DNA of 64,000 nt from Candidatus Phytoplasma asteris (GCF_038505995.1 NZ_CP128414.1:124001-188000); one strand, 5' to 3'. Shown: positions 34,620 through 43,570, counted from the stretch's first letter. Numbers and translations are program-made. The notes: generated by a model not told the origin, from the letters alone.

Positions 34620-34759
34620 TTAATTCCTTTCTAAAAACGTTTTTAGAAAAGATAAGAAATTATTGTTTTAGCCTTAGAAAAGAAAAAAAGACTAACTTAA
34701 TAATTAGTCTTACAGAATTTTTAAAAAGCAAAAAGTGTCTAAACTTTTGGAACAGTTCA
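34620..34759 (-). repeat. PMU-C right terminal repeat
   Basis: Its reverse complement begins TGAACTGTTCCAAAAG and continues through the GACACTTTTT box and an AGACTAA hairpin, like the starts of PMU-A and PMU-B. Confidence 0.8.
34631..34646. promoter_or_regulatory. Perfect palindrome before the sigma gene
   Basis: CTAAAAACGTTTTTAG is identical to its reverse complement and adjoins the ribosome binding site. It is a candidate operator or autoregulatory site. Confidence 0.45.
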
Positions 34760-34762
34760 TCA

Positions 34763-35714
34763 ACTCCAACAAGAAAAAATTAATAGTTTAGCTTTAGAAA
34801 CTCAAAAAGCTAATTTAGAACATGATTTAACTCAAAAACAAGAAGAATTAGAAAATAATCAAAAACTATCTCAACAAGAAAAACAAGAACTCCAAAAAGA
34901 AATCAATCAACAAACTGACAAAATCCGTTCTAAAGAAAACGAAATCTTTACCCAAGATCAAAAAATTAATCAATTAGAAACTGACCTTCATCAAGAAAAA
35001 AAGATCAACACTGAAAAAGAAAAACAAATTAATGAATTAATCAATCAAATCAACGAACAAAACCAAATGACCGAACAACTCCAAAACCAACTCCAAGAAC
35101 AAAAAACCTTAATTGAAACTAAAAACAAAGAATTAATAAATAATCAAGCTTTATCTGAACAAGAAAAACAAGCACTCCAACAGGAAATCAATCAATTGAC
35201 TACTAATTTTCAACAAAAAGAAAAAGAATATCAAGCAACTATCTACCAAAAAGACCAAGAAATCACCCACTTAAACCAAATCATCAACGAACAAGCAAAT
35301 GAAATTAATCGTTTAAGCGAAGAATTAGAACAACAAATCGATAAATGGGTGAAACAAGGCCTTCACATTGAAGCTTTAGAAGGAACCATTAAAGCTTTAG
35401 AAAACGCTTCTAGCAGATACATCGAAGAAAACGCCGAACTCCGTCATGAAATCAACAAACTCAAAGAACAAATAAAAGACGAACAAAAAGCCCATGAAGC
35501 AACTAAAGTAAAATTAAAAGAAGAAGAAAATAAATTAATCGAAAAAACAAAAAAATTTGACGAACTTGATGAAAATTTTAAAAACCAAAAGATTACCTAT
35601 AGTGCCGCAATTCAACCTTTAAAAACAGTATTTAAAGAAGATGTAAGACAAAGAATTAGGGGTGCAAAAGAAAATGTTGAAAAAGTAACTTCTTGGTTCA
35701 AAAAATGGTTTTAA
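34763..35714 (+). pseudogene. Coiled-coil gene, 3' part (PMU-B), downstream of PMU-C
   Basis: It resumes the frame interrupted at 17721 and ends at TAA 35712-35714. Content matches the PMU-A and PMU-C proteins: repeated Gln/Glu/Lys heptads, ELEQQIDKWVKQGLHIEALE, then a distinct segment RQRIRGAKENVEKVTSWFKK. An internal ATG at 35067 could give a 215-aa fragment, but there is no clear ribosome binding site and it has lost its link to the membrane protein. Confidence 0.75.
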
Positions 35715-35780
35715 TTAAAATTCAAAAGTCAAATGTGTTAAAATATTGATATGTTATAAATTACCCGAAAGGAACTAATC

Positions 35781-36511
35781 ATGTTTAATATTAAAAAAAT
35801 CATTAAATGGTTTTTTATCATATTAGGGGTACTTCTTTTTTTATTGATTGGTTTTTTCGTTTTAACCGAAATGAACATCATTAAATTGCCAGAATTACCA
35901 AAAAAAGAAATTTCCAGCATAAAAGAAACTAATTTTGAAAACATCGAAGAATGGTATGATAATAATAACAAATGTACCATGATTAAAGCCAAATACACCT
36001 TCGATGGCCTTAATGGAATTGGTTATTATGAAAAACAACTTCAAGAAAAAAAGGTAGTCATAACGATATTTCAATCGCTCAAAAACGCCTCGAAAAACAA
36101 AAAGAACCTTCAAACCTCGCCAATTACATCAAAGACCGTTATCCTTTCGACCGTTGGAATAACAAAGGGCTAACTTATGAGGAAACATCCGTGAATGGAT
36201 TCGAACATGCTCAATTTGATACTAAACATGACAGCTATTTACATTATTATATCAATTTCGAAAAACAATTCAAAGAAAACTCAAGTGGTAACTGTTTAAT
36301 CCTTAAATACAAAGGTCCTAAACAATTCTTAGACAAAGACAAAGACTATTACATTGGTCGCGCACGTGTTTCCAATTCTAATTTCAAATTAACTGATTTT
36401 CACCTTCACTTCAACCCAGTCCGTAAAACCTTGTCGATTTACCAAGATAAACACAATAATGATAAAGTTCAAGAAGCTGAAAATAATAAAAGAACCATCC
36501 CTGACTGGTAA
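35781..36511 (+). pseudogene. Small membrane protein with the AAA-type C-terminal domain, frameshifted
   Basis: The first frame gives the transmembrane part and YTFDGLNGIGYYEKQLQEKK. At an A7 run (36046-36052) the reading changes frame. The correct continuation (SHNDISIAQKRLEKQKEPS, then NYIKDRYPFDRWNN) is open to 36511. The C-terminal domain is the YEETSVNGFEHAQFDTKHD type, matching the AAA+ protein of PMU-B. One missing A explains the break. The linker is shorter than in the PMU-A and PMU-C copies. Confidence 0.75.
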
Positions 36512-36570
36512 TAAAATTTAACAACTTTCAAATATGTTAAATTTAAAGAAATAAAAAGGAGATTTTTTTA

Positions 36571-37035
36571 ATGTTTAAATTACAAAATCAATTTAAAATA
36601 ATAAATATTTGTTTATTAGTTTTTTGAGGGTTGTTATTTATTAATAATAATTATCAAGTGATGGCAATGGGTAATAAAAATAGTAGTAATAATAGTGAAA
36701 TTTCTAATGATAAAGAATATGCCTTATATGTAAAAGCAGAATTAGCAATACAAAGCGAATTAACAATTTTAAAACTTAATAACGAAAAAAAATCAGAACT
36801 TTCACATAAACAAAAATGTATTACAACAGAAATCAACAAATATAATAAAAGAAAAAACAATAATAGATTATCTGAACAACCAGAAAGTTCTAGACAAAAT
36901 ATCAGTTCTGCAATAAATGATGATGAAAACGAATTATCAGATGATGAACTTCAACCTATGAATTTAATGAAAAGAAATTATAAATGTCCAATTGATAAAT
37001 CAGAAAGTTCCAAAAAGAATGATTATAAAAAATAA
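36571..37035 (+). pseudogene. SVM-leader effector gene with TGA in the signal peptide
   Basis: The frame starts MFKLQNQFKIINICLLVF, then TGA at 36625-36627, then GLLFINNNYQVMAM and a mature part of about 120 aa rich in Ser, Asn, Glu and Lys, ending KSESSKKNDYKK. The two following genes share the same leader and have Leu (TTA-like) at that codon, so one base change made the stop. The ATG at 36661 could give a leaderless protein. AAAAAGGAGA precedes the original start. Confidence 0.7.
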
Positions 37036-37052
37036 AAAAGGAGATTTAATTT

Positions 37053-37460
37053 ATGTTTAAATTACAAAATCAATTTAAAATAATAAATATTTGTTTATTC
37101 TTTTTATTATTAGAATTTTTAATTATTAATAATACTCAAATAATGGCTGCCCCTAATGAAGAGTTTGTTGGTGATATGAGAATCATTAATGTAACTGTAT
37201 CAAATATTAATATTATTAAAAATCACGAAACATTTAAAAAATATTTTGATTTTACTCTAACTAGTCCGTGTTATAACGGAAACATAGCAGAATTTTCAAT
37301 TATGTGGAAGATTAAAAATTCACCTCGAAATTTATTAGGTGTTTTTTTTGATGATGGCATTAGAGATGATGAAGATAATAAATATACTTTAGAAGATTTA
37401 AAACAAATGGGTAATGGAGCTAAAAATATGTATATTTTTTGGCAATATGAACAAAAATAA
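37053..37460 (+). CDS. SAP05: SAP05-like secreted effector
   Basis: The 135-aa product has an SVM leader (MFKLQNQFKIINICLFFLL to about IMA, residue 32) and a mature part beginning APNEEFVGDMRIINV. It contains FFDDGIRDDEDNKYTLEDL and ends MGNGAKNMYIFWQYEQK. From memory this is very close to SAP05 of aster yellows phytoplasma, which bridges plant SPL and GATA transcription factors to RPN10 for ubiquitin-independent degradation. It is intact, with AAAAAGGAG upstream, and sits second in a tandem of three genes with near-identical leaders. Confidence 0.8.
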   Translation: MFKLQNQFKIINICLFFLLLEFLIINNTQIMAAPNEEFVGDMRIINVTVSNINIIKNHETFKKYFDFTLTSPCYNGNIAEFSIMWKIKNSPRNLLGVFFDDGIRDDEDNKYTLEDLKQMGNGAKNMYIFWQYEQK

Positions 37461-37491
37461 TTTTTATGAATTAAAAAAGGAGTTTTAATTA

Positions 37492-38013
37492 ATGTTTAAA
37501 TTACAAAATCAATTTAAAATAATAAATATTTGTTTGTTTGTTTTATTAGGATTGCTATTAATAACTAATAATCATAAAATTATGGGAATGGGCAATAATA
37601 ATTCATCAAATGAACTTAATGAATTAAACGAAAAATTAAATAAATTATTAGAAGAACAAGAACAAAATATAGCTAAAATTATAAATATTGAATATCATGA
37701 AGAAATAATGTTAGAATCTTTTAATAATAAAGTTCATTTAAATCATGAAGCTATTAATGAAGTTAAAGGACATATTTATATTTTAACCGAAAGAAAAATA
37801 ATTGATGAAAAAATGAATAATTTTATTGATAAACGTAACGACACAATTATTCAAATATTAAATTCTAACGGTAGTGTTCGTATTCAAATTATTTTAGAAC
37901 TTATAAAGCTAAATAAACAAGTCGACTGTTTAAATAGAAGAGAACAAAGATTAAACAATTTTTTAAAAATTTATCAAAAAGATCACCAAAATAATACATC
38001 TACTAGTTATTAA
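37492..38013 (+). CDS. SVM-leader effector candidate, helical
   Basis: The 173-aa product has the SVM leader (MFKLQNQFKIINICLFVLL to about KIMGMG) and a mature part of about 140 aa, mostly charged helix (NELNELNEKLNKLLEEQEQ). It includes VRIQIILELIKLNKQV and ends NNTSTSY. It is probably secreted by Sec and acts in the host. I cannot match it to a named effector. AAAAAGGAG precedes the start. Confidence 0.65.
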   Translation: MFKLQNQFKIINICLFVLLGLLLITNNHKIMGMGNNNSSNELNELNEKLNKLLEEQEQNIAKIINIEYHEEIMLESFNNKVHLNHEAINEVKGHIYILTERKIIDEKMNNFIDKRNDTIIQILNSNGSVRIQIILELIKLNKQVDCLNRREQRLNNFLKIYQKDHQNNTSTSY

Positions 38014-38069
38014 TAATTAATAAAATTATCTAAAGAATAATTTATATATAAAATTTTACTATTTTAATT

Positions 38070-38097
38070 AAAAGACCCTTCAGGGTCTTTTTTTATT
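38070..38097 (+). terminator. Intrinsic terminator after the effector cluster
   Basis: AAAGACCC and GGGTCTTT form a stem followed by T7. Confidence 0.8.
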
Positions 38098-38134
38098 TAA
38101 CAACAACAACAACCTTGGAAAGGAAACAAAAATT

Positions 38135-38353
38135 ATGTTAATTAAAAAAATCTTTCAATCTCTACCTAGTAATCTCATCTTTTGTATCATTATTTTATTT
38201 TCATTTCTTCCAATTATCACTATTTATTATGTTATTAAATTTTATCTTTTCACTGTCAAACTAAGTATTTACCAATTAAAACAAGGAATAGTGGTTCAAT
38301 TTTACCAATATTTAACTATGAAGCGACCAAATCATCATGTGGAATTTAATTAA
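38135..38353 (+). CDS. PMU-B tiny membrane protein 1
   Basis: The 72-aa product begins MLIKKIFQSLPSNLIF, with one hydrophobic segment and a basic tail, like 9881-10099. It overlaps the next gene by 17 bases. GGAAAGGAAAC precedes the start. Confidence 0.6.
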   Translation: MLIKKIFQSLPSNLIFCIIILFSFLPIITIYYVIKFYLFTVKLSIYQLKQGIVVQFYQYLTMKRPNHHVEFN

Positions 38354-38585
38354 TACTTGGTTAACTAAGTTAAACAACAACCTTAATATTATCAGTCATT
38401 ATTTCTTTACTTATCAAAATCAATGGTTAAACTTAGGTTTATTAATAATTATTTTATTATTTCTTCCTCATTTCTTATATTTAATTGATTTTCTTTTTAA
38501 ATGTCTTTATCACGTTCTACGGTTTATTTATTATTTAGGAAAATATCTTTTATTATTATTAAAAAAAATTTTTAAGAAAGAATAA
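38337..38585 (+). CDS. PMU-B tiny membrane protein 2
   Basis: The 82-aa product begins MWNLINTWLTKLNNNLN, has two hydrophobic segments and ends KKIFKKE. It is almost identical to the PMU-A copy. It is probably coupled to its upstream partner and lies 5 bases before yqaJ. Confidence 0.6.
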   Translation: MWNLINTWLTKLNNNLNIISHYFFTYQNQWLNLGLLIIILLFLPHFLYLIDFLFKCLYHVLRFIYYLGKYLLLLLKKIFKKE

Positions 38586-38590
38586 TTATT

Positions 38591-39232
38591 ATGAGAATCA
38601 AAAACTTAAATCAAAGAACCCAATTATGGTATCAACACCGCAAAAAATACATTAACGCTTCCGAAATTGCTGCGATTACAGGTTTAGATCCGTTCCGTTC
38701 CATGACACAATTAGTCCATGATAAACTCTTTGGTACCACTTTTACGGCTAATCAATATACATTGCATGGGCAAAAAATGGAACCGATCGATCGCCAGTTT
38801 TTCATACAAAAAACCAATTTAACTTTTGAAGACACCATTTTCACTGATGATCAAGTTAACATTTTTTCCGCATCTTTAGATGGTTACAATGAACAACATC
38901 AAGCTGTTTTAGAAATTAAATGTCCTTTCGTTAACGAAAACCAAGAATTCTCATCCACTTGGACTAATTTTTTAACTCACCCTCAACTAGAAAATATCCC
39001 TCAATACTACTGGGACCAAGTTCAATGCCAATTATATTGTAGTCAAGCTAAATTTGCTTACTTTTTGGTTTATTTTAACGACCAAAACTATCATGTGGTA
39101 CGAATTTATCAAGATAATCAATTTATCTCTAAAATGATTCAAGATAGCGAAAAATACTTAACACTTTTAACCAAATCCAAAGAAGAATTATCACAAACAA
39201 CTTATTTAAAACGATTAAGTAAATTTAAATAA
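38591..39232 (+). CDS. PMU-B YqaJ-like exonuclease
   Basis: The 213-aa product is intact. It has WYQHRKKYINASEIAAITG, the catalytic ASLDGY, LEIKCPF and the glutamine-rich WDQVQCQLYCSQ. Compared with PMU-A it has PIDRQFF for PIARQFF and WDQ for WAQ. Such enzymes act in double-strand-break recombination. This is the only unbroken copy besides PMU-A. Confidence 0.75.
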   Translation: MRIKNLNQRTQLWYQHRKKYINASEIAAITGLDPFRSMTQLVHDKLFGTTFTANQYTLHGQKMEPIDRQFFIQKTNLTFEDTIFTDDQVNIFSASLDGYNEQHQAVLEIKCPFVNENQEFSSTWTNFLTHPQLENIPQYYWDQVQCQLYCSQAKFAYFLVYFNDQNYHVVRIYQDNQFISKMIQDSEKYLTLLTKSKEELSQTTYLKRLSKFK

Positions 39233-39245
39233 TAATTAAAACTCT

Positions 39246-39272
39246 AAGGCCTTCAATTTGAAGGTCTTTTTT
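39246..39272 (+). terminator. Intrinsic terminator after yqaJ
   Basis: AAGGCCTTCAA and TTGAAGGTCTT form the stem, followed by T7. Confidence 0.75.
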
Positions 39273-39306
39273 TATGCCCAAATTAAGATTAAAAGGAGAA
39301 AAAATC

Positions 39307-39928
39307 ATGAAATTAATCGTTTTTGAAGGACTCGACGGGAGCGGAAAAACAAGTCTAATAAAAAGCGTTCAACAAGAATTAACAAAACAAGGTAATGAAG
39401 TGATGGTTATTCGCGGATTAGGTAGTTCTACAATTGGTAATTTTATACGTGAAACGTTTTTAACCCACAATACTTTGCATAATTTAACTAGATATTTTTT
39501 AAGTTTTGCCAACATGATTCAAACCCAAGAAGAACTCATCAAACCCAACTTACAAACCAACAAAATCATTTTAGTAGATAGATGGTTAGGCTCTAATTTC
39601 GCCTATCGTGTATATCCTTCAAAAATTGACAAAAATTACCAAATTAAGTAAAAAATTCATCAAACCTGATATCACTATTTATCTAAAAATTAATCCTCAA
39701 TTAGGTTTGGAACGAAAAATAAACCAAAAGAATCACAAATTAGATGTGATTGAAACTAGTTCCTTAACTTATTTTCAACAAGTAGAAAAGGGATATTATG
39801 AATTTTTGAAAAAACAAAACCTAGGAACTAAAATCATCTTAAATAATATGAATGATAAAGATGCTAAATTTAATCAGCAATGCATTATCAAAAAAATAGG
39901 AGAAATAAAGAATGGCAATAATTATTAA
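39307..39928 (+). pseudogene. tmk: tmk with an 11-bp deletion (PMU-B)
   Basis: The start at 39307 follows AAAAGGAGA. The product matches PMU-A Tmk through DRWLGSNFAYRVYPS to NYQI, then shifts frame. Compared with 11380-11400, eleven bases lying between two CAAATT copies are missing. The remainder continues in another frame to 39928 (LSKKFIKPDITIYLK). The P-loop part alone is unlikely to work. Confidence 0.85.
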
Positions 39929-40060
39929 GAAAACTGTCAAAACGGTAATTTATATATCCATTATAGCAACGGCAAAATCAAAACTATTAAAAAAGATGTA
40001 ACTATTCAATGGCGTACCAAAAAAATTAAATTTAAAAACCCAAAAAGACTCTTTAATTAG
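39912..40060 (+). pseudogene. 49-aa peptide gene, frameshifted (PMU-B)
   Basis: It starts MAIIIKK but reads AAAACTGTC where PMU-A has AAAAAATGTC, so the frame is lost and stops at GATGTAA. The rest of the sequence still matches 11657-11806. Decay coincides with the broken tmk. Confidence 0.65.
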
Positions 40061-40073
40061 AGTCTTTTTTTAT
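40045..40073 (+). terminator. Intrinsic terminator
   Basis: AAAGACTCTTT and AATTAGAGTCTTT form the stem, followed by T residues. Confidence 0.75.
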
Positions 40074-40091
40074 TTAGAAAGGAATAATCAA

Positions 40092-40703
40092 ATGAATCAA
40101 TTAACTAATTTTCATTTCAACAACATTAATGTTTTTAACCACCAATCTTTGTGTGTTAACATCACTAAACAAATAATCCAACCATCTTTATTCAACAAAC
40201 CATTTAACGAATATATGATAAAAACCCATAACCTTCTAAACGAATATCTTAATAATAAACAACACAATTCTCAAAGTCAAAAAGTAATCCGTGGTAAAAT
40301 TAATGAATATTTCATTTTATTATATTTTCAAAACAAAGGAATCATCAATTTATACCCCCAGGCTTATTTATTCTTCATTCCAGACATAAAATTTGATTTA
40401 GTTTTATTCACAGAAACCAAACGAATAATGGCGTTTAATTTCAAAACCTGTCTCCGAGACCGCTATAAACAAGCCATGGTAGAGGGACAACAATTAAAAA
40501 AATTAGACACGCGTTTTGAGTTCTATTTATTAAACAACAACGAAACAGAAACTCAAAGACTAAACAATAAAATCAATCAAGGAAAAGTACAAGGTATTAA
40601 TAAAGTAATTAACTTATTTTCCAATGCAGCCAATAATTTCTTACAAAACTTAATTACCACCAAATTCATCCCCTTTTCTAATATTAATATAATTAAGAAT
40701 TAA
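40092..40703 (+). CDS. PMU-B conserved 203-aa protein
   Basis: It is nearly identical to 11838-12449, with only a few changes (NNNETE for TNNKKE, NAANN for NSANN). It has the same FFIPDIKFDLVLF and FNFKTCLRDRY core. GAAAGGAAT precedes the start, and dnaB follows after 21 bases containing AAAAAGGAG. Confidence 0.65.
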   Translation: MNQLTNFHFNNINVFNHQSLCVNITKQIIQPSLFNKPFNEYMIKTHNLLNEYLNNKQHNSQSQKVIRGKINEYFILLYFQNKGIINLYPQAYLFFIPDIKFDLVLFTETKRIMAFNFKTCLRDRYKQAMVEGQQLKKLDTRFEFYLLNNNETETQRLNNKINQGKVQGINKVINLFSNAANNFLQNLITTKFIPFSNINIIKN

Positions 40704-40724
40704 AAAAAAGGAGTTAATATTAAA

Positions 40725-42221
40725 ATGTTAACCAGTGAACAAAAAGCGTTAAAACAATTAATAAATTATATCGACCAAGGCCAATGGGAAAAGTTAAACC
40801 TTTATTGCCAAATAATCAATCCCAAAAATTTACTTGACCCCAAAAATACAAAAATATTTACAGCTTTAAAATATTTATTTTTAGAAAAACAAACATCTCA
40901 TCCATGGGACAAACCCACTACAAAATCCATTATTATCAAAGAGTTATTAATATATTTACAAACTAATTTCCCACAATATAATTTTACTTTAGATTCTTTA
41001 AATTATTTAAATGATGATTTTAATAACCAAAATAATACTCATTTTTTAGACAATCTAAAACATACCTATACTCAAGAAAAACTATTTCAACAATTAATAA
41101 AAATCATTAGCCCAACATACGAAAACCAAGACCCATACCACAAAAATTTATATTACCAAGAAATATTTGATAAATTAAGAAATTTTATCTCTTCAATCCC
41201 CCACAAAAACGATAAAACACACTTTACTTTAAACCAAATGGCCTCTTTACATCCTGAATTTTTTGATACCGATCAACAATCAAAACAAAAAATCCAAGAA
41301 GAATATTACCGTTTATCAGAAACTTTTAAAAGACTCAACCAATCCACAAAAGGATTTAAAAAAGGTCAAATCATAACTATTGGGGGGTATACTGGATTAG
41401 GTAAAACAACTTTTGTCTATAATCTTCTTTTAGATATAGCAAAAACCAAACACAAAGAAATATCTCATTATCCTCATATTTTGGTATTTTCTTATGAAAT
41501 GACCTTAGAAGAAAATTTAAATCGTTTATTAGCCCACCAAACTCAAATTCCTCTAGATGTTATTTTAGATAAAAATTTTGAAGATACCAATATCACACCT
41601 CTCAAATACACGGAAAGGATGAAAATAGCAAAACAATTTTTCGCCAACATAAATTTATCATTTAGTTATGATAAAAGCAAAAATATTGATTATGTAATCG
41701 ATTTAGTTTATCGCCTTCATTTAGAAAAACAAGTCGAAATCATCGTCATTGACCACCTTCAAATCACCAAAACCACCAATCATTTAGAAAACGACCGTCT
41801 AGCCATTGACGAAATTATGACCAAACTCAAAAAATTAGCCATTGAATTAAACATCGTTATTATCATTTTATCTCAATTTTCAAGAGATACATACAGCAAT
41901 CAACAAGGTAAATCACCAGAAATAACAGCTTTAAAAGGCAGTGGTGGAATTGAAACTAACTCCGATATCGTCTTAATGATGTCTGAATTCCAACCCAAAC
42001 TATCCAAAGACAAAGAAAAACCAATAAATATATATAATTCAACCTTAGAAGAGCTATATTCAGATTATAATGACAATGAAAATCAAAAAATAATCGAAGT
42101 ATGTATCAAAAAAAATAGAAGTGGTACCAAAAAAACCTTAATTTATCACTTTGAAATGACCACTCAAACCTTCCAAGAAATCGGTTATGTTTTGCCTTAT
42201 AAAATAGAAACTTATTATTAA
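40725..42221 (+). CDS. dnaB: PMU-B replicative DNA helicase
   Basis: This 498-aa DnaB has Walker A GGYTGLGKTT at about 220-229, Walker B VEIIVIDHLQI near 336-346, and IKKNRSGTKKTLIYHFEMT at the C-terminus. It is intact. The N-terminal 114 codons match the interrupted copy in PMU-A. No dnaG follows. Instead 264 noncoding bases lead to the inverted-repeat end. The PMU-D copy at 52501 is most similar at its 3' end. Confidence 0.9.
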   Translation: MLTSEQKALKQLINYIDQGQWEKLNLYCQIINPKNLLDPKNTKIFTALKYLFLEKQTSHPWDKPTTKSIIIKELLIYLQTNFPQYNFTLDSLNYLNDDFNNQNNTHFLDNLKHTYTQEKLFQQLIKIISPTYENQDPYHKNLYYQEIFDKLRNFISSIPHKNDKTHFTLNQMASLHPEFFDTDQQSKQKIQEEYYRLSETFKRLNQSTKGFKKGQIITIGGYTGLGKTTFVYNLLLDIAKTKHKEISHYPHILVFSYEMTLEENLNRLLAHQTQIPLDVILDKNFEDTNITPLKYTERMKIAKQFFANINLSFSYDKSKNIDYVIDLVYRLHLEKQVEIIVIDHLQITKTTNHLENDRLAIDEIMTKLKKLAIELNIVIIILSQFSRDTYSNQQGKSPEITALKGSGGIETNSDIVLMMSEFQPKLSKDKEKPINIYNSTLEELYSDYNDNENQKIIEVCIKKNRSGTKKTLIYHFEMTTQTFQEIGYVLPYKIETYY

Positions 42222-42485
42222 TCAAAAAAACTAGGAGTTAAAATAAATGAAAAATAATTCCAAACAAATTATAAAATAACACTAAATCAACTCTAAAAAA
42301 ATAATAATCATAAAAAATGTGTTAAATATATAATGAAAAAGAATAGAAATAAAATAAATATATAAATATGAACTAAATCACAATAAAATACAATACTTAA
42401 ATTATTATACTTATAATAATGAATTAAAAAATAATTCTTCTTGTGTTATTGTTAGTTATTTTTATTGGAAAAAAACAATTAAAAA
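42222..42485 (+). repeat. 264-bp perfect inverted repeat, left arm
   Basis: The reverse complement of 52237-52500 matches this stretch base for base as far as I can read. It carries only a 10-codon frame, AT-rich runs and two TATAAT-like hexamers (42329, 42412). Identity ends abruptly at 42485. The noncoding part is more conserved than the flanking dnaB genes. Confidence 0.8.
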
Positions 42486-42505
42486 AAGAAAGATAGGTTT
42501 TTCAA

Positions 42506-43570
42506 TTGACAAATAAAATTCAATTCGGTCAATTTTTTACTAAAAAACAAAATTGGTTCACAAAACCATTAGAAGAATTTATTTTTGATAATTTAAAAGA
42601 AAATCATATTATCTTAGATCCCTTCGCTGGCGAAGGGGATATTTTAAATTTTTTAAAATATTATTTTAAAAATAAAATTAATAATTTAAATTTTATAGGG
42701 TATGACATTGATAAGAAATTTGTTAAATATAAAATGAATGATTCTTTAAAAAATATACCTTATGAAAAAAAACATAAATATTTTATATCAACAAATCCTC
42801 CGTATTTAGCAAAGAATAGTTGTTATCGTAAAAAATATACACAAACTTATAAAGACTATTTTAAAACATCTAATTTTGCTGATCTTTATTTATTAGCTTT
42901 AAGTAAGATGATATCCACAAATCAACCAGGTTTTGCAATTGTCCCAGAAACTTTTATTAATTCAAAATTTGATAAAACCAATGTTAACAGAATTATTATC
43001 ATTGAACCCAATCCTTTTGAAGATACTACCGTACCTATTTGTATTGTTTGTTTTAATGGCGCCAAATTAGAAAAACAAATTATTTATAAAAATGATGATA
43101 AAATTGGTTCTTTACAAGAATTAAAAAAATTAAAAATTTTTGTTAAAGAAAAAAGTGATTTTTTAAAAAAATTACGATTTAACGATGTTAATGGATTTAT
43201 TGCGTTGTTGGGTGTAGATTCCACAAATCCTGAAAAAAAAATTAAATTCATTCATAAAAATAAATTAAAATATAATATTTCAAATATAAAAATTTCGTCT
43301 CGTGCGATTACTATAGTTAACAGCGAAGAATTTAAATATTTAGATGATTCAAAAATTGAAAAAATAATTATTAACGCAAATCAAATTTTAAATACATTTA
43401 GAACAAAAACTAAGGATGTTTTGTTGTCTCCATTCAAAGGAAATAACAAAGATAATCAACGTAGACGTAGGTTAGATTTTCATTTAGCTAGAAATATTTT
43501 AACAAAGGCTTTTATTGATTATTGTAATAATATAAATGAGGATAGTATTTATGAAAAAGATAAATTATAA
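42506..43570 (+). CDS. DNA adenine methyltransferase, type II R-M like
   Basis: The 354-aa product starts at TTG, with MTNKIQFGQFFTKKQNWF, just inside the cargo. Motif I DPFAGEG is at 38-44 and the catalytic NPPY at 97-100, in the order of gamma-class N6-adenine methyltransferases. The C-terminal part (about 200-350) would recognise the target site. Its 3' end overlaps by 20 bases a gene fragment that may be the start of the partner endonuclease. It probably protects DNA at that enzyme's site. No typical ribosome binding site is seen before the TTG. Confidence 0.75.
   Translation: MTNKIQFGQFFTKKQNWFTKPLEEFIFDNLKENHIILDPFAGEGDILNFLKYYFKNKINNLNFIGYDIDKKFVKYKMNDSLKNIPYEKKHKYFISTNPPYLAKNSCYRKKYTQTYKDYFKTSNFADLYLLALSKMISTNQPGFAIVPETFINSKFDKTNVNRIIIIEPNPFEDTTVPICIVCFNGAKLEKQIIYKNDDKIGSLQELKKLKIFVKEKSDFLKKLRFNDVNGFIALLGVDSTNPEKKIKFIHKNKLKYNISNIKISSRAITIVNSEEFKYLDDSKIEKIIINANQILNTFRTKTKDVLLSPFKGNNKDNQRRRRLDFHLARNILTKAFIDYCNNINEDSIYEKDKL

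Larger units (their letters stand above)
17722..34759 (-). mobile_element. PMU-C, complete element inserted in PMU-B
   Basis: The left end is TGCGCTGTTCC and the right end, reverse-complemented, is TGAACTGTTCC. TCA occurs on both sides (17719-17721 and 34760-34762), and removing the element and one TCA restores the coiled-coil frame of PMU-B. A 3-bp duplication and TG...CA ends fit an IS3/IS150-type transposase, which is encoded at the left end. All genes read on the minus strand, from the sigma factor at the right end to tra5 at the left end. Confidence 0.85.
12810..42485 (+). mobile_element. PMU-B, interrupted by PMU-C
   Basis: It starts TGAAGTGTTCC inside the dnaB of PMU-A and carries its own sigma, ssb, HU, AAA+, membrane, coiled-coil, effector, yqaJ, tmk and dnaB genes. 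PMU-C occupies 17722-34759. After dnaB there are 264 noncoding bases that also end PMU-D in inverted form. No dnaG or transposase follows, so this copy is not self-sufficient or has been truncated. Confidence 0.7.

Noticed and set aside
36625-36627. TGA read as tryptophan (Spiroplasma-type code)
   Set aside because: TGA clearly ends other genes here, including the membrane protein at 7188, and tryptophan is encoded by TGG throughout.
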